DNA of 64,000 nt from Leptospiraceae bacterium (lineage in GTDB: Bacteria > Spirochaetota > Leptospiria > Leptospirales > Leptospiraceae). A model generated the notes under the pieces. That model saw only the letters and a list, made by a program, of their open reading frames with translations, searched no databases and was not told the origin of the DNA. The stretch covers positions 1,871,001 to 1,935,000 of the forward strand of contig JABTUZ010000001.1 of the NCBI GenBank assembly GCA_015075105.1. Direction: 5' to 3'. The translations under genes and the position numbers were made by a program. Below are positions 51,651-63,831 of this stretch, piece by piece (within the stretch, counting starts at the first letter, position 1; every line of letters starts with the position of its first letter).

Positions 51651-53015
51651 ATGAAACTTAATCTTCAATTTATTGGTGCTACGGGAACTGTTACCGGATC
51701 AAAATATCTATTAACTACCAACGAATCAAAAGTTCTTATTGACTGTGGTCTTTTTCAAGGGCTAAAAGTGATGCGTGAAAGAAATAGAAAACCTCTTCCT
51801 TTTCGTGAAAATCAAATTGACGCTATAGTCCTGACTCACGCACATTTAGACCATAGCGGTTTTATTCCTCTGATCGTAAAAAATGGATTTAAAGGGTCTA
51901 TCTATTGCACCCCTGCAACAAATGCGTTATGCGACATCCTATTACCAGATTCAGGACATCTCCAAGAAGAAGATGCAGAATTTGCAAATAAGCATAAATT
52001 TTCCAAGCATAGCCCTGCCCTTTCTTTATATACAGAGAAAGATGCAAGAACTTCATTAAAGTATCTAAAAAATGTAGAGTTCAACAAAAAAGTAAAAATC
52101 GCGAAAGACATTAGTGCAGAATTTTTTCCGGCAGGGCACATACTCGGATCCAGTATAGTCAGACTTTCAATCAATGGAATTGTTGTAACTTTTTCTGGAG
52201 ATATTGGAAGGCAAAAAAATACAACTCATTTTCCTCCATCTTCTATTCCCAACACAGACTATCTAATCTTAGAGTCAACTTATGGGGATCGAGTGCACTC
52301 GGACGAAAATCCTGAAGAGGTAATCGAAAAAATCATCATCGATACAATTCAAAGAGGAGGAAGACTTCTAATCCCATCTTTTGCGGTGGGAAGAGCACAA
52401 CAAATATTGTACCTTATTTATAAATTACAAAAAAGAAATTCAATTCCTGAGATACCTGTATTTGTGGATAGCCCTATGGCAAGCGAGGCAACAAAGATTT
52501 TTTTAGACTATTCAAAAGAAAGTAAAATTCCAGAAAGCGAATGCAGGGAATTTTCTCGAATTGCAAAATTTATTGAAAGCGCGAAAGATTCCAAAAATTT
52601 AAGTGAAGACAAAACTCCATCTATAATTATTTCTGCAAGTGGAATGGCAACAGGTGGAAGAGTTCTTCATCACCTTAAAATAATCGCTCCTAATCCAAAA
52701 AATTCTATTCTATTCGCCGGTTACCAAGCTCCCGGGACAAGAGGTGAAGCTATGGTAAAGGGAAACAAATTAATAAAAATTCATGGAGAGCAAATTCCAG
52801 TGAATGCAAAAGTTTTTCAATTGGACACTTTGTCCGCCCATGCAGATTCTGAAGAAATAATTACTTGGCTAAAAACTTTTCAAAACCCACCAAAGACGAC
52901 CTACATCACTCACGGTGAACCATCTGCCAGTGAGACAATGAGAAAAAAAATCAGAGAAGAGCTTGGATGGGATTCTACGGTTCCAGATTATTTAGAAGAA
53001 GTTGAACTACATTGA
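51651..53015 (+). CDS. Beta-CASP metallo-beta-lactamase-fold hydrolase (RNase-like)
   Basis: A 454-residue enzyme of the MBL/beta-CASP/RMMBL type. It has GATGTVTGSKYLL at the start, the metal motif THAHLDHSG (H-x-H-x-D-H), GHILGSSIV, SGDIGR, the beta-CASP part LLIPSFAVGRAQQ, SGMATGGRVLHHL, and the C-terminal RMMBL (GYQAPGTRGEAMVKG, LSAHADSEEI, THGEPSAS). These soluble enzymes cut RNA with two zinc ions, and the bacterial group is related to eukaryotic CPSF73. The length is normal. Confidence 0.88.
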   Translation: MKLNLQFIGATGTVTGSKYLLTTNESKVLIDCGLFQGLKVMRERNRKPLPFRENQIDAIVLTHAHLDHSGFIPLIVKNGFKGSIYCTPATNALCDILLPDSGHLQEEDAEFANKHKFSKHSPALSLYTEKDARTSLKYLKNVEFNKKVKIAKDISAEFFPAGHILGSSIVRLSINGIVVTFSGDIGRQKNTTHFPPSSIPNTDYLILESTYGDRVHSDENPEEVIEKIIIDTIQRGGRLLIPSFAVGRAQQILYLIYKLQKRNSIPEIPVFVDSPMASEATKIFLDYSKESKIPESECREFSRIAKFIESAKDSKNLSEDKTPSIIISASGMATGGRVLHHLKIIAPNPKNSILFAGYQAPGTRGEAMVKGNKLIKIHGEQIPVNAKVFQLDTLSAHADSEEIITWLKTFQNPPKTTYITHGEPSASETMRKKIREELGWDSTVPDYLEEVELH

Positions 53016-53537
53016 AATAAATTCAATATCACATTGTGACATCTTTTTATAAAACTCAAGATCGTTCTTCAAGGTTTTCCACTGGTCAATAATATTATCC
53101 ATTCCTGTCCAAGAAAGAAACCATCCAGCAGGCTCCAATAAAGTTTTTGTAAGGTGTATAATAAATTTTTCTGATTTTAAAGAAGAAAGGTATCCGGCAA
53201 CTACAAGCATTCCGATTCCAAAAAATGTCATAATCGCTCCATTTTTTTTAGTTGAAGAAATATCATTTTGAATTTGTAGATGGTGCTTGTGAAAGTGATC
53301 CTTAAGCCTCTTTATGATTATATCTTCATGCTTTAAATTTCTTTTTCTCTTTGGAATGGAAAATTTTAATTCTAATTCTCCGGAAATTTTTTCTCTACTT
53401 GCCTTCTTGGCTTCAAACAAAAAATCATCAGATAAAGCTCTTTCAGAAAAATGGCGTACATCAAAATCAGAAAAAATTTCATCATATTGTTTCAAACTTA
53501 AAGTAATGGCTTCTCTGCCTGTTCTTCTTCTATTCAT
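53007..53537 (-). CDS. Hypothetical membrane protein, 176 aa
   Basis: A basic N-terminal part (NRRRTGREAITLSLKQYDE) is followed by a helical region with KREN-rich segments, then one hydrophobic segment (GAIMTFFGIGMLVVAGYLS) and a second, weaker one with aromatic residues (LLEPAGWFLSWTGM). The C-terminus is polar. It overlaps the end of the hydrolase gene by nine bases, in the opposite direction. No family is named, though similar small two-helix proteins occur in many archaea and bacteria. Confidence 0.55.
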   Translation of the reverse strand: MNRRRTGREAITLSLKQYDEIFSDFDVRHFSERALSDDFLFEAKKASREKISGELELKFSIPKRKRNLKHEDIIIKRLKDHFHKHHLQIQNDISSTKKNGAIMTFFGIGMLVVAGYLSSLKSEKFIIHLTKTLLEPAGWFLSWTGMDNIIDQWKTLKNDLEFYKKMSQCDIEFISM

Positions 53538-53641
53538 ACTAATTAAAATTATATTTTTCTAAAATTTATAGTGGTCAAGAGATATTAAAGAAATATTTAT
53601 AGTATTCGTTTGGCTTGCTGTAAATAAGGAGAGCTGTCTGT

Positions 53642-54421
53642 ATGAATTTTCAAATCGAAGAAGCAATTCGAGTTTGGGGGATAATTTTTTTTATATTAAC
53701 CATTAGATATGTTGTATTCGCCGGAATCGCCTATTTGATATTCTGGGTATGGAAGAAAAAAGACTGGGAACACAAGAGAATTCAAATTCCCTATCCCGAT
53801 AATAGAAAAATCATAAATGAATTTTATTGGTCAATGTCTTCCATGTTTATTTTTGCTTTTATTGGACTCGGTATTTACTATCTGAAAAAATCAGGCAAAA
53901 CACTTATATATTCAGATATTAACGAATACGGAATTGGCTACTTTTGGTTCAGCATTATTGCAATGATTATTATTCATGACACATATTTCTACTGGGCACA
54001 TAGATTTATGCATATCAAACCTCTTTATAAATTTCTACATAATGTTCACCACCTATCGGTGAATCCATCTCCTTGGGCATCGTTTTCTTTTCAACCAACC
54101 GAATCTTTTTTAGAATCTATCATTGTTTTGATTTTCGTATTTATACTTCCCGTTCATTCTTTAGCGATTATGGCTTTTATGATCTTTATGACATTTATGA
54201 ATGTGCTCGGCCATTTGGGTTTTGAACTCTATCCTAAAAATTTTGTACGGCACTGGTTTGGAAAATGGCACAACACCGCAACTCATCATAATATGCACCA
54301 CAAATATTTTCATTATAACTATGGGCTTTACTTCAATTTTTGGGATCGAGTCATGGGCACAAATCACCCAAAATATTTTGAATCTTTTGATGAGATTAAA
54401 TCTAGGAAAAGTTTTTTTTAG
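53642..54421 (+). CDS. Fatty acid hydroxylase / sterol desaturase superfamily membrane enzyme
   Basis: A 259-residue integral membrane di-iron enzyme with four or five helices. The His boxes are HDTYFYWAHRFMH (about residue 117), HNVHHLSVNP (about 137) and HHNMHHKYFHYNYG (about 219), the three-cluster pattern of the superfamily, ending with NFWDRVMGTNHPK. Such enzymes insert hydroxyl groups or double bonds in lipids, using O2. Substrate unknown. The gene start follows GGAGAGCTGTCT. Confidence 0.88.
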   Translation: MNFQIEEAIRVWGIIFFILTIRYVVFAGIAYLIFWVWKKKDWEHKRIQIPYPDNRKIINEFYWSMSSMFIFAFIGLGIYYLKKSGKTLIYSDINEYGIGYFWFSIIAMIIIHDTYFYWAHRFMHIKPLYKFLHNVHHLSVNPSPWASFSFQPTESFLESIIVLIFVFILPVHSLAIMAFMIFMTFMNVLGHLGFELYPKNFVRHWFGKWHNTATHHNMHHKYFHYNYGLYFNFWDRVMGTNHPKYFESFDEIKSRKSFF

Positions 54422-54430
54422 GGTTCTTTT

Positions 54431-54893
54431 CTATTCGTCAGGTTTTTGCCGTATCAGTCTGTTGTAGCGAGTTGTTTTTCTCTTGGAGAGGTATGATCCT
54501 CCCGCAATCGTGGTCACCGGGGTGGGAACTCCACTCTCGAAGAATCTACTGGGGAGAATTATGTCCCATTCAGCAAGGTCAAGCACCAATAAAAGAGTAA
54601 AAAGAGCTGTCTTTGTGGTGCCAAGCCAGTCTGCAAGAATGCCAAGCTCAATCCAGTCTTCGTTATTCGGGGTAAAATTTTTCTTCTGTAAATTTTGTCC
54701 GACTTCTTGATACGCTTTCTTTACTCTATCCATTTTCTCAAAAGTCCCCCAAAGAATCACGTTTCTGTATCTGTTCAGCAATGCGTGCAAATATTTTCGT
54801 CTCGAAAACCCGTCGTTCTTCTATTGAACTCGTCCATATATTTTGCTGGAACAAGCAAGCTCACGATTGGTTTCTGTAAATTTTTGGGTTCAT
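54431..54893 (-). pseudogene. DUF1564 protein, 5'-damaged copy
   Basis: From 54790 down to 54431 the frame is open and matches DUF1564 to its end (HALLNRYRNVILWGTFEKMDR, WIELGILADWLGTTKTALF, LSKRKTTRYNRLIRQKP). Upstream, the usual start can be read at 54893 (MNPKIYRNQS) but it is out of frame, with small indels relative to the copy at 10.1-10.4 kb, and another base is missing before GFSRRKY. The ORF therefore has no real start. The two copies complement each other: this one keeps the 3' half, the other the 5' half. Confidence 0.7.
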
Positions 54894-55440
54894 AAATTTC
54901 TCCTTAAAGTAAAATTTTCTGCTCTCCTTTATAAGGTAAAAAAATATCACGATAGAAATAAAATTTTTGCAATTTTAGAAAATTTTTTTTTAGTTTTTAC
55001 AGAAAAAGTCCCAAATCTGCACTAAATGCGTAATCTCTTGAAATTCCCTAAAAAAGTGGAGTTCCCACATTTTTGCATACAAAGTGAAAAATCTGTACTA
55101 AATGCGAAATTTCAAAAACTCTACTAAAGCTCAAAACCTCATCCTAAAAGATGAACCTATTTGCAAAGATTCTACCTCTACGATTTCCGACCTCAGACTT
55201 GAGGCATCAGTCCTCTGAATTGGAGATCCCACATTTTTGCGTGAAAGGTGAACAATTGGTATAAAACATGCACTTTACTTAAAATAGTGGAGATCCCACA
55301 TTTTGCAATGAAAAGTCCCAAATCTGTAATAAACGCAAAATTTCAAAAACTCTACTAAAGCTCAAAAATTACATCGGAAAGGAAATCTAAATAAAAAAAA
55401 GGTCAAATTCCCTATTTCAAAAATGTCCCGTTTTTTGTTA
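54894..55440. repeat. Mosaic repeat region upstream of DUF1564 (copy B)
   Basis: No gene is visible. The region repeats the units seen at 10.45-10.9 kb: AAGGTAAAA...ATATC, TTTTTACAGAAAAAGT, GTGGAG(A/T)TCCCACA (55056-55069, 55221-55233, 55287-55300), CTCAAAACCTCATCCTAAAAG, TTTCCGACCTCAGACTT and AGTCCTCTGAATTGGAG. The order differs slightly: the unit TTTTTGCGTGAAAGGTGAAC, which comes first in copy A, comes after the CCGACCTC unit here, so units have been shuffled. Confidence 0.75.
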
Positions 55441-55657
55441 GGGTTTGCAAAGGAGGATTCACACAGCATGTTTCATAATTTCCTTTTCATTAGAATCCAG
55501 AATATACCATTCATTACTCTTTATAAATCTAAAAAAATTAATATTAATTTTATAAAAATTTATAAAATTTCGTAAAAGATTACCAATATTGTACAATCGT
55601 GCAATACAAAATTCTTTTTTTTCTTGACCAATTTCAATTTTCAAACTAAACAAAGAA

Positions 55658-58600
55658 ATGAACTTACTAAGTTGGATTTTATCAAAGGCGAGTGTAAACT
55701 CAATTCAAAAAGGAAGAACATACTTTCAAAATAAAAGAGTTTTAGAATTGCATCAAGAAGAAGATTTTCTTTTTGGAAAAGTTGCAGGAAGTGAGGTTTA
55801 CAATTTCGAAATCGACCTAAAAAGAAAAACTGCAGAATGCGATTGCTTGGCATCTAAACCTTGCAAGCATTTAGTCGCAGTTGCAATTCACTATAATTCA
55901 AATTTGATCTCCAAAGAAAACTCTAAATCTAAAATTCATTTGCAAGAAAACAATTCTTATGAAGTAGTATATCAAATTTTAGACGAAGACCATATTGCCT
56001 TAAAAAAAATTAACCCAGCAACAAATAAATTAGAGAACGTACTGCCTAAAAATAAACTATTTTTAAAAAATGGGAAATCCACTCATGCCTTTCAATTTGG
56101 AATATTTTTTTTGGAAATGCTTGAAGACGCTCCGATAAATCAAATGTTTTCCAATACTTTAGATGAAAAACAAATTCGATATTTTTCTAAAAAGGAAGAA
56201 GAGATTTTTTTTGGAAAAAGTTTAAAAGTTAAATTTGAATTAAAAAAATCTGAAGACTATAAAACTGCATATACTATAACACCCTACTATTTAGATCCAG
56301 ACTCAGGAGAAAAAGTAAATATCGAATTCTTCGACGACGATGAAATCCCGACTGATGTTGTAAAATTTCACTTCCCAAAAAACAATATTGACGAGCATAA
56401 GATTTTCCATGTTGTACGATTGAATGCCTCCACTCGTGTTTTATTTCGATTTACTACTGGTGGAACAAAATTATTTTCAATTGAAAATATAATATTCAAT
56501 CTAAAATGGTTAAATAATTTTGAAATAGAGAATTTAAAAGAATTTGAAAACAATCTTCTGGAGTTCGGACCAATACCTTTTTTTTCAATTTTCCCTGACC
56601 CTTCATCAGATGAATTAATAATTAAAGGTAGATTTGATTTTTTTTACTCTAAGAATAGTTTTAATTCAGATGAAGGGATTGCAACTAACGTCTTGGACCC
56701 AAGCAAACAAGAATTTTTTGCCAGATTTCCAATAAAAGCGTTAATAACTCGGTCGCGTTGGCAATACGCACAAGATGATATTAATATTGCAAAAAGAAAT
56801 ATAGAGAAAGAAAGAAAATACGTAGAAATCTTTAAAAAATTAGAAATCCCCATCAAAGGTAAAGATTTTGTAATCAACACATCTAAAATTTCAAAATTTC
56901 TCAATGAGCACATCCCAAAGATGCAGGCTGCAGGAATGAAAATCAATATTCACAAAAGCCTTATTTTGCTATTCGAAAACTCCAGAGTCGTGCGAAGTAT
57001 TTTTGATTTTCATTCAACCTCCAGTGGGTTGGATTGGTTTGATGGACAAATTAAAATCGAAGGTCTATCAGCAAAGGAATTTAAGTTAGCACTACAGGCT
57101 TACAAGAAAAAAGAAATTATAATTAAATTAGAAAATGGCTCTTGGATAAGTTTAGAAAGCATAGGAATCAAAAATCTTCTTCAATCTTTTGAAAATCTCG
57201 GAATCAAAGTTCATGACGACGGCACTATTAAAAATCTAAATAAAGGACAGATATTTTCTATTGAGTATTCAATGGAGACTCGCACCGATTCTGCAATCAA
57301 AAATCTCTCAAAAAAAATAAAAAATCTACCCTATAAAAGAAAACTGAAAAATAAAAATTTTCAGTCGGGTTTTCTTGGTGAGCTTCGAAACTATCAAAAA
57401 GAAGGAGTTTTATTTTTAGAAAGCCTTTTTGAAATTGGACTTGGTGGAATTTTAGCAGATGATATGGGCTTAGGGAAAACAATTCAGTGCCTGACTTTTC
57501 TCGACAGAATTCTATCACAAAAAAAAGCGAAGCTGATTTTAATCGTAGGACCTCTTGCCTCAATCAGTGTCTGGAAAAAGGAATCAGAAAAATTTTTCAA
57601 AGAACTGAATCTTATCTTGTGGCATGGGAGCGACAGAAAAAAAAATCCACTCCCAAATAAAGGAATAATTCTCACTACTTATGGTACTCTTTCCCGTGAT
57701 TTTGATGATTGGAAAGACCACTACACCTTTGATATTACAATATTAGACGAAGCTCAAAATTTAAAAAATTATCGTTCTATCACATCTCATGCTACACGTG
57801 AAATAAAATCGAGATCGTACTATTGCTTAACCGGAACTCCATTAGAAAATAATTTAATGGATCTTTGGTCATTATTTGATCTTATTTTTCCCGGGTATCT
57901 AGGGAAAAAAGACGCTTTCAAAAAAATATATTCAGATTCCAATACAAATAGTCACCTGCTATTGAAAGAAAAAATTGAACCATTTCTATTACGAAGAACA
58001 AAGGAAAATGTATTAACAGAACTTCCTTCAAAAACAGAAATATTAGTTCCGGTGGCAATGACAGAAACTCAAAAAAAATTTTATGAAGAAGCAAGAAAGC
58101 AAGCAATTATTGAGCTTGCAAATGCGGGCAGGGATTACTTAATCAAACTTTTGCCTCATCTAATGAGACTCAGAAGAATTGCTTGTCACCCTGAAATAGG
58201 AAATCCATTAAAAACAAACCCACTACAATCCGGTAAATTTCAACATATTCAAGATGTTATTGAAGAGGTAGTAGGCAGCTCGTCCGGAATTTTAATATTC
58301 AGTCAATTCACCGATATTTTAAAAATCTGCGGTAAACTATTAGAAAAATTAGGACACGATTATTACTATTTAGACGGATCAACAAAAATAAAAGACAGAG
58401 AACAATTTGTAAGAGAATTTCAAGAGGGACAAAAACATATTTTCCTGATCAGTCTTAAAGCAGGTGGAACTGCACTCACACTTCATCGAGCAGATACCGT
58501 AATGCACCTTGATCCATGGTGGAATCCTGCAATTGAAAGACAGGCTTCAGACAGAGCGCATCGAATCGGACAAAAGAAAAAAGTATTTGTGTATAAGCTG

Positions 58601-58741
58601 TATTCGGAAGATTCTATTGAGGAAAAGGTTTTAGAGTTACAAAGAAAAAAGAAAGATATTTTTGATTCCATTTTTGAGGGAAACTTTACAACTTCTTCTC
58701 AAATTACAAGACAAGAGTTGCAAGAATTATTAGAATGGTGA
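55658..58741 (+). CDS. SWIM zinc finger / SNF2-family helicase (RapA/HepA-like)
   Basis: A 1027-residue ATPase. The N-terminal SWIM finger is [12 protein letters not shown] (Cys61, Cys63, Cys69, His71). A large middle region (about 100-560) is unknown. The SNF2 motor follows: Q-box [14 protein letters not shown], Walker [11 protein letters not shown] (about 600), DEAQ box [26 protein letters not shown], motif [11 protein letters not shown], and [24 protein letters not shown] plus SNF2 proteins use ATP to move along DNA and change protein-DNA contacts, often in RNA polymerase recycling or repair. Its stop region overlaps the convergent mtaB by 12 bases. Confidence 0.88.
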   Translation: MNLLSWILSKASVNSIQKGRTYFQNKRVLELHQEEDFLFGKVAGSEVYNFEIDLKRKTAECDCLASKPCKHLVAVAIHYNSNLISKENSKSKIHLQENNSYEVVYQILDEDHIALKKINPATNKLENVLPKNKLFLKNGKSTHAFQFGIFFLEMLEDAPINQMFSNTLDEKQIRYFSKKEEEIFFGKSLKVKFELKKSEDYKTAYTITPYYLDPDSGEKVNIEFFDDDEIPTDVVKFHFPKNNIDEHKIFHVVRLNASTRVLFRFTTGGTKLFSIENIIFNLKWLNNFEIENLKEFENNLLEFGPIPFFSIFPDPSSDELIIKGRFDFFYSKNSFNSDEGIATNVLDPSKQEFFARFPIKALITRSRWQYAQDDINIAKRNIEKERKYVEIFKKLEIPIKGKDFVINTSKISKFLNEHIPKMQAAGMKINIHKSLILLFENSRVVRSIFDFHSTSSGLDWFDGQIKIEGLSAKEFKLALQAYKKKEIIIKLENGSWISLESIGIKNLLQSFENLGIKVHDDGTIKNLNKGQIFSIEYSMETRTDSAIKNLSKKIKNLPYKRKLKNKNFQSGFLGELRNYQKEGVLFLESLFEIGLGGILADDMGLGKTIQCLTFLDRILSQKKAKLILIVGPLASISVWKKESEKFFKELNLILWHGSDRKKNPLPNKGIILTTYGTLSRDFDDWKDHYTFDITILDEAQNLKNYRSITSHATREIKSRSYYCLTGTPLENNLMDLWSLFDLIFPGYLGKKDAFKKIYSDSNTNSHLLLKEKIEPFLLRRTKENVLTELPSKTEILVPVAMTETQKKFYEEARKQAIIELANAGRDYLIKLLPHLMRLRRIACHPEIGNPLKTNPLQSGKFQHIQDVIEEVVGSSSGILIFSQFTDILKICGKLLEKLGHDYYYLDGSTKIKDREQFVREFQEGQKHIFLISLKAGGTALTLHRADTVMHLDPWWNPAIERQASDRAHRIGQKKKVFVYKLYSEDSIEEKVLELQRKKKDIFDSIFEGNFTTSSQITRQELQELLEW

Positions 58742-60028
58742 AGAAAAAAATCCTTCTTTATTATTTTCTTCTATATAATTCTTTAATTCTACATCTATAA
58801 ACTGACCTACGTCTAAGTTATTCGACTGATTTCTTAAATCTACTCTCAGATAATTATCCGTAAGTGCAAATCCATCACTCTCTAAAATTGCCTCCTTACG
58901 CTTTCCAAAATTTTTTATAGAATAATTTTTGTGAAGTTTTCGAGAAAGTTCCATCAATTCCTTTACCCTATTTTTTGATACGTCATGCGAAACCCTATTC
59001 TCAAATTTTTCTGCAATCGTTCCATTTCTTAGAGAAAAAGGGAAGGCGTGTATTTTAGCAAACTCTAACTCTTTCAATAAAGCAATTGTTTCCGAAAAAT
59101 CTTCTACTGTTTCTCCTGGAAAACCGGTGATAACATCAGTTCCAAGAAACACTTCAGGGCATTTGCTTTTTATTTTTTCAATTCTATTTCTAAACGATTT
59201 TGTAAAATAGCTTCTTTTCATTAGCTTCAGAATTTTAGAACTCCCACTTTGCAAAGGAATGTGTAAATAATTACAAAACCGAGGGTGATGAAAAAGCTCT
59301 GCAAGCTCTGCCCCGACATCACTTGGCTCTATGGAAGAAATTCTAAGTCTGGAATATTCCAATATATTCAGTATAGAATGAAGTAAATGAATAAATTTTA
59401 TAGACTCATCTTTATACCAGCCAATGTTCACACCCGTGAGCACAATTTCACCGATTGCATTGTCTTGCAAAAATTTCACCTGATCAACTACGTCTTTGTA
59501 ATTCCTGCTAACTCCGGTTCCTCTTGCTTGAGGTATTTTACAGTACGAGCATTTTCTATTGCACCCGTCTTGTATTTTTAAGTACGCTCTTGTATGCAGT
59601 TCGGGAAGTGCATCCGAATAAGAAAACTTATCTAAATCGCTTTTAAGAGTTTGATCGTACTCTATAGAATTTTTTTCCATAATATAATAAGGAAGTTTTG
59701 ATTTTTCTGTATTCCCTACAACTCCCGTGACTCCGGGAATTTTTTCTATAATTTCTTTGTCTGTTTGCGCATAGCATCCTGTTACCCAAATTTGAGATCC
59801 GGGGTTCGACTTTATTGCACTTCTTATGACATTACGATTTTTAGAATCTGCTTTATTGGTTACAGTGCAAGTGTTCACTACTACAATTTCAGGTTTTTCT
59901 TCCAACGAAACAGATTTATATCCGAATTTTTTTAATGTTGCCAAAAGACCGTCAGATTCAGAAATATTTAATCTGCAACCAAGTGTATAAAAAGAGACAG
60001 AGAGTTCTTTCTCTTTTTCAGAGAGCAT
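58730..60028 (-). CDS. mtaB: tRNA (N6-threonylcarbamoyladenosine-C2)-methylthiotransferase MtaB
   Basis: A 432-residue radical-SAM methylthiotransferase that adds a methylthio group to t6A37 in tRNAs reading ANN codons. It has the three N-terminal Cys (Cys18 in YTLGCRLN, Cys54 in VNTCTV, Cys85 in VTGCYAQ) that bind one 4Fe-4S cluster, and the radical SAM motif [15 protein letters not shown] (Cys156, 160, 163). The C-terminal TRAM-like part ends it. The sequence '[10 protein letters not shown]' places it in MtaB rather than MiaB or RimO. It overlaps the upstream TPR gene by eleven bases. Confidence 0.9.
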   Translation of the reverse strand: MLSEKEKELSVSFYTLGCRLNISESDGLLATLKKFGYKSVSLEEKPEIVVVNTCTVTNKADSKNRNVIRSAIKSNPGSQIWVTGCYAQTDKEIIEKIPGVTGVVGNTEKSKLPYYIMEKNSIEYDQTLKSDLDKFSYSDALPELHTRAYLKIQDGCNRKCSYCKIPQARGTGVSRNYKDVVDQVKFLQDNAIGEIVLTGVNIGWYKDESIKFIHLLHSILNILEYSRLRISSIEPSDVGAELAELFHHPRFCNYLHIPLQSGSSKILKLMKRSYFTKSFRNRIEKIKSKCPEVFLGTDVITGFPGETVEDFSETIALLKELEFAKIHAFPFSLRNGTIAEKFENRVSHDVSKNRVKELMELSRKLHKNYSIKNFGKRKEAILESDGFALTDNYLRVDLRNQSNNLDVGQFIDVELKNYIEENNKEGFFSSPF

Positions 60029-60833
60029 TCAAACTATCTCCTATTCTTTTCAGATTGTTTGCAAAAACTTCTCTATTCTCTTTTTTCAAAGCTATCTCTA
60101 ATTGCTTTTTTGCTTCCTCTAAATTTTTCTTGGCTCCATCTTTATTATTTTCAGCAATTTTACTATCTGCCAATCTCTCGAGGATCAAAGCAAGGTTATT
60201 CAATAGGTTCGGGTTTTCGGGTGAAAGAGCAAGTGCCCATTTTATACTCGTCTCTGCTTTTTCAAAGTTCCCCATATCAAAATAAATTTTAGATTCTAAA
60301 GCAAGCGATCTATAATCATTTGAATTCTCAGCTTTCAAGCTCTCAATAATTTCTAAAGCTTGTCGAACTCTTTTAACTTTTATAAGAAGAGAAGAATAGG
60401 AAAGTTTCAAATCTCTCGATTCTGGAAATTTTCTAAGTGCCTCTCTACAAATTAAAAATGCAGTTCTGGTTTGTCCTACAAAACTATGGGCTTTTATCAA
60501 GTCCAAGGTTACGTTCAAATTCCTGGGTTGAATTTTTTTTGAGATTTGCCATTCTTCTATTGCAGATGGGTAGTCTCCTTTTTTCCAATGTGCATGGCCT
60601 GCAAGGTAGCGAGATTCAAAAGATTCCTTTCCGAGCTTGTGCAATTCATTAAGATTAGAAATCGCTTGAGTGTAGTCTCCCGTTTTAAAAAACTTTAATG
60701 AATTTTGATATAGTGTTTCTTCTTCAGCAAAAATTGATTGCGAAAAAATTAAAAGAGTCAAAAAAATATTTAGACTTTTCAGATTGAGCCTCCGAAACAA
60801 ATAATAATTTATTTTATGTTTAAGTAATTTCAA
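60018..60833 (-). CDS. Exported TPR protein
   Basis: The 271-residue product has a signal peptide ([19 protein letters not shown]) and about six TPR repeats from residue 40 (for example [68 protein letters not shown]). It should be periplasmic and scaffold other proteins. Its last bases overlap mtaB, so the two are cotranslated, but no common role is obvious. Confidence 0.72.
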   Translation of the reverse strand: MKLLKHKINYYLFRRLNLKSLNIFLTLLIFSQSIFAEEETLYQNSLKFFKTGDYTQAISNLNELHKLGKESFESRYLAGHAHWKKGDYPSAIEEWQISKKIQPRNLNVTLDLIKAHSFVGQTRTAFLICREALRKFPESRDLKLSYSSLLIKVKRVRQALEIIESLKAENSNDYRSLALESKIYFDMGNFEKAETSIKWALALSPENPNLLNNLALILERLADSKIAENNKDGAKKNLEEAKKQLEIALKKENREVFANNLKRIGDSLNAL

Positions 60834-60847
60834 AAAAAACTAAACTA

Positions 60848-61273
60848 TCAAGAAATAACACTAATTTTTTCTTTTTTCACTTCCACAATCTCTGATCTGT
60901 AAGGCTCAACCGGATCCAACAAAATCAGAACGCAGGAATAATTTCTAAGTAGATACTCTTCTATGTGCTCTTCAGAAAATACCCTAAGCCCTTCCATCTC
61001 AAAAATTGCATTTTCTTTAGAATCGAAATACAAGTTAAATTCTTTCTTGCCGATAAAATCTGTAATTAGAATATACCCAAGCCCAAAATACACTCCAGAA
61101 TCGTAATAGTATTTGTACCGAATTTCTACTTCTGGAGAAACTATATCCGGGTGAATTTTACAAAGAGTAACTCGATCGATAAATCCAATCGCTCTAACTT
61201 TTCTACTATCTGACCAGACTCTTCTCAAATACAAAAAGATAAACCCTAGTAAAATAGGTAAAATAAATTCCAT
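60848..61273 (-). CDS. Hypothetical protein with N-terminal anchor
   Basis: A 141-residue product with an N-terminal hydrophobic helix (FILPILLGFIFLYLRRVW) and a beta-rich C-terminal domain: IGFIDRVTLC, EVEIRYKYYYDSGVYFGLGYILITDFIG, KEFNLYFDSKENAIFE. It resembles the DUF3592-type strand pattern ('v.Y.Y.v.g..y.G'), but not closely enough to assign. It follows clpC by five bases, so it is probably cotranscribed with it. Confidence 0.5.
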   Translation of the reverse strand: MEFILPILLGFIFLYLRRVWSDSRKVRAIGFIDRVTLCKIHPDIVSPEVEIRYKYYYDSGVYFGLGYILITDFIGKKEFNLYFDSKENAIFEMEGLRVFSEEHIEEYLLRNYSCVLILLDPVEPYRSEIVEVKKEKISVIS

Positions 61274-61278
61274 GCCAC

Positions 61279-63831
61279 TTAGACTAATACTGGCTCTTTT
61301 TCTTCAGGATTATTCAAGCCCTCTTCGCTTGGTTTATCTTTCACTAATTCGACAGAATTGTAATCAGTCCATTGAGTTTCTTCATACAAAAATCTTTCTT
61401 CTACACAATCCACCTTGATAATAGTCGGGTTGGAATACGCTCCTTTTAAAAGTTGCATCGCCATATAGTCTTCCAATTCTCTTTGAAAAATTCTGCGAAG
61501 TGGTCTTGCACCATATTGTTCGTCGTATCCGATTTTTGCCATTCTGTTTTTTGCAGAATCAGTCATATCAATTTTGATTTTTCGATCCAAGAGCCGTTTA
61601 TTAAAATCTTTTACCATAATATCCACGATAGATACAATTTCCTCCGGTTTCAAAGGATGAAAATAAATTACTTCATCCACTCTGTTTAAAAACTCCGGAT
61701 TGAAGTATTTTTTCAATTCATCTCGGGTAATTTCGCTTTTCGCTTTTTCTTTGTCGCCTTCTATGTCTTCAAATCCCAACCGACCGCCTTTTTGAATTTC
61801 CTTGGCACCAATGTTCGAGGTCATAATCAAAATAGTATCTCTAAAATTTACTTTTCTTCCCTTGGTGTCGGTAAGGTTTCCTTCTTCCATAATTTGCAAA
61901 AGTACATTAAAAATATCGTGGTGAGCTTTTTCTATCTCGTCTAAGAGAACAATCGAATAAGGCTTACGTCTTACAAATTCGGTCAACTGTCCACCGTCAT
62001 CGTAACCCACATATCCGGGAGGAGCACCGATTAGTCTGCTTACAGAGTGGGGCTCCATGTATTCACTCATGTCAACTCTCAACAGGTGGTCTTCTTTCCC
62101 GAATAAAAATACTGCCAAAGCCTTAGCAAGCTCTGTTTTTCCTACACCGGTGGGTCCGAGGAATATAAACGATCCGGTAGGTCTTCTTTCATTTTTAAAT
62201 CCGGTTCTTGCTCTTCTCACTGCCCTTGCTACATTTTCAATAGCTTCTTTTTGTCCTACGATTCGGTCTCTTAAAGATTCTTCCATCTTTAATAGCTTAT
62301 CATTTTCTGTTTCTTCCATTTTTTCGAGAGGAATGCCTGTCCACATAGAAACTACAGAAAGAATCGCATCTTCGTCAATAGATACTGCAAAGCCTTCCAT
62401 CTTTTCTTGCCATGCTTGGGTTTTTTCGTCTATTAGAATCTTTTTGCGATTCACCTCGTCTCGCACACTTGCTGCTTTCTCGTATTCCTGAGAGCGTACC
62501 ATTTCTTCTTTTTTCAAAGACAACAATCGAATCTCTTCTTCCATTTCTTTGATTTCTTGAGGTCTTGCACAATTGGCAAGTCTTGCTTTTGCACCTGCTT
62601 CATCAATTATATCAATAGCCTTATCAGGAAGATAACGATCATTTATATATCTATGCGACATCTTAACCGCTTGCTCTAAGGCCCTTGGAGTATATCGCAC
62701 TTTGTGATGAGCTTCATAAGCCTTTTTCAATCCTTGTAAAATCTGGATCGCATCATCAACTGAAGGCTCTGCCACCTTCACTGTTTGAAATCTTCTTTCA
62801 AGTGCAGAATCTTTTTCTACATATTTTCTGTATTCTGTATTTGTGGTTGCACCGATACACTGCAACTCACCTCTCGCAAGCGCTGGTTTCAATATATTGG
62901 CAGCGTCCACAGCGCCTTCGGCTGCGCCTGCACCTATGAGAGTATGAAGCTCATCGATAAATATAATTATATTTGTTGAAGAGGTGATCTCTTTCATAAT
63001 TTTTTTTAACCTCTCTTCAAATTCCCCCCTATACTTTGTTCCGGCTATTAAACCGGCTAAATCCAAAGAAATCACTCTTTTTTCAAACAACAAATCTGGT
63101 ACAGTCTTTTGCACTATAGAAAGCGCAAGTCCTTCTACGATTGCAGTTTTTCCAACACCGGATTCACCGATTAAGACTGGATTATTTTTTGTTTTTCTAG
63201 AAAGAATCTGAATCACTCTTTCTATTTCCTTACTTCTTCCTACAACAGGGTCTAACTTTCCGTCTCTTGCAAGAGTTGTTAAGTCCCTGCCAAATTCATC
63301 CAATATGGGAGTTTTGCTCTTTTCTGCTTTTGTCGATTGAGAGTGAGATGTTTGGGAACCGGCTCCCGCAGCAACACCTACAGGACTCACGGGAGGCGCG
63401 CCTAACAATCTCATAATTTCACTTTTAATTACATTATAATTTACGCTAAAAGAAGAAAGTGCCCCTCCAGCGATATTATTATTATCTCGTAAGAGTGCGA
63501 GAAGTATATGCTCTGTCCCTACATAATTATGTTTTAGCCTTTTCGCTTCTTCTCTTGCACTTTCTACTATCTTCTGATACTTGTCTTGACCTGAACTTAA
63601 ATCGAGTAGCAGGTTTCCAGAATTTTCGCGAGTTCTTCTTTCTATTTCCTTTTTTAAATCGTTTAAATTGATATTTAAGTTGGATAATATTTTAATTGCA
63701 ACAGAATCATCCTCTTTTAAAAGACCGAGTAAAATATGCTCTGGACCAATAAAATCACTTCCTAATCTTTTTGCCTCGTCCTGAGCCATTTCGTTAATGA
63801 CTCTTTTTGCTCTTTTTGTAAAATCCAGCAT
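61279..63831 (-). CDS. clpC: ATP-dependent Clp protease ATPase ClpC
   Basis: An 850-residue class-I Clp/HSP100 unfoldase that feeds proteins to ClpP. Two Clp-N repeats (about 5-140), a linker, AAA+ module 1 with Walker [11 protein letters not shown] (about 222), a UVR-type helix pair ([28 protein letters not shown] is the segment near 415-450), and AAA+ module 2 with Walker [16 protein letters not shown] (about 555) followed by the [12 protein letters not shown] loop. The ClpP-binding loop lies near 660. ATG 63831 follows GGGGGAG. The UVR motif and lack of a long coiled M-domain mark ClpC rather than ClpB. Confidence 0.93.
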   Translation of the reverse strand: MLDFTKRAKRVINEMAQDEAKRLGSDFIGPEHILLGLLKEDDSVAIKILSNLNINLNDLKKEIERRTRENSGNLLLDLSSGQDKYQKIVESAREEAKRLKHNYVGTEHILLALLRDNNNIAGGALSSFSVNYNVIKSEIMRLLGAPPVSPVGVAAGAGSQTSHSQSTKAEKSKTPILDEFGRDLTTLARDGKLDPVVGRSKEIERVIQILSRKTKNNPVLIGESGVGKTAIVEGLALSIVQKTVPDLLFEKRVISLDLAGLIAGTKYRGEFEERLKKIMKEITSSTNIIIFIDELHTLIGAGAAEGAVDAANILKPALARGELQCIGATTNTEYRKYVEKDSALERRFQTVKVAEPSVDDAIQILQGLKKAYEAHHKVRYTPRALEQAVKMSHRYINDRYLPDKAIDIIDEAGAKARLANCARPQEIKEMEEEIRLLSLKKEEMVRSQEYEKAASVRDEVNRKKILIDEKTQAWQEKMEGFAVSIDEDAILSVVSMWTGIPLEKMEETENDKLLKMEESLRDRIVGQKEAIENVARAVRRARTGFKNERRPTGSFIFLGPTGVGKTELAKALAVFLFGKEDHLLRVDMSEYMEPHSVSRLIGAPPGYVGYDDGGQLTEFVRRKPYSIVLLDEIEKAHHDIFNVLLQIMEEGNLTDTKGRKVNFRDTILIMTSNIGAKEIQKGGRLGFEDIEGDKEKAKSEITRDELKKYFNPEFLNRVDEVIYFHPLKPEEIVSIVDIMVKDFNKRLLDRKIKIDMTDSAKNRMAKIGYDEQYGARPLRRIFQRELEDYMAMQLLKGAYSNPTIIKVDCVEERFLYEETQWTDYNSVELVKDKPSEEGLNNPEEKEPVLV

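Noticed and set aside
55459-55653. 64-residue minus-strand frame before the SNF2 gene
   Set aside because: It has only a TTG start without a ribosome site and low-complexity Ile/Lys/Asn content. On the plus strand an AAAGGAGG with ATG 55468 gives a 35-residue frame, also unsupported. I treat the region as spacer.
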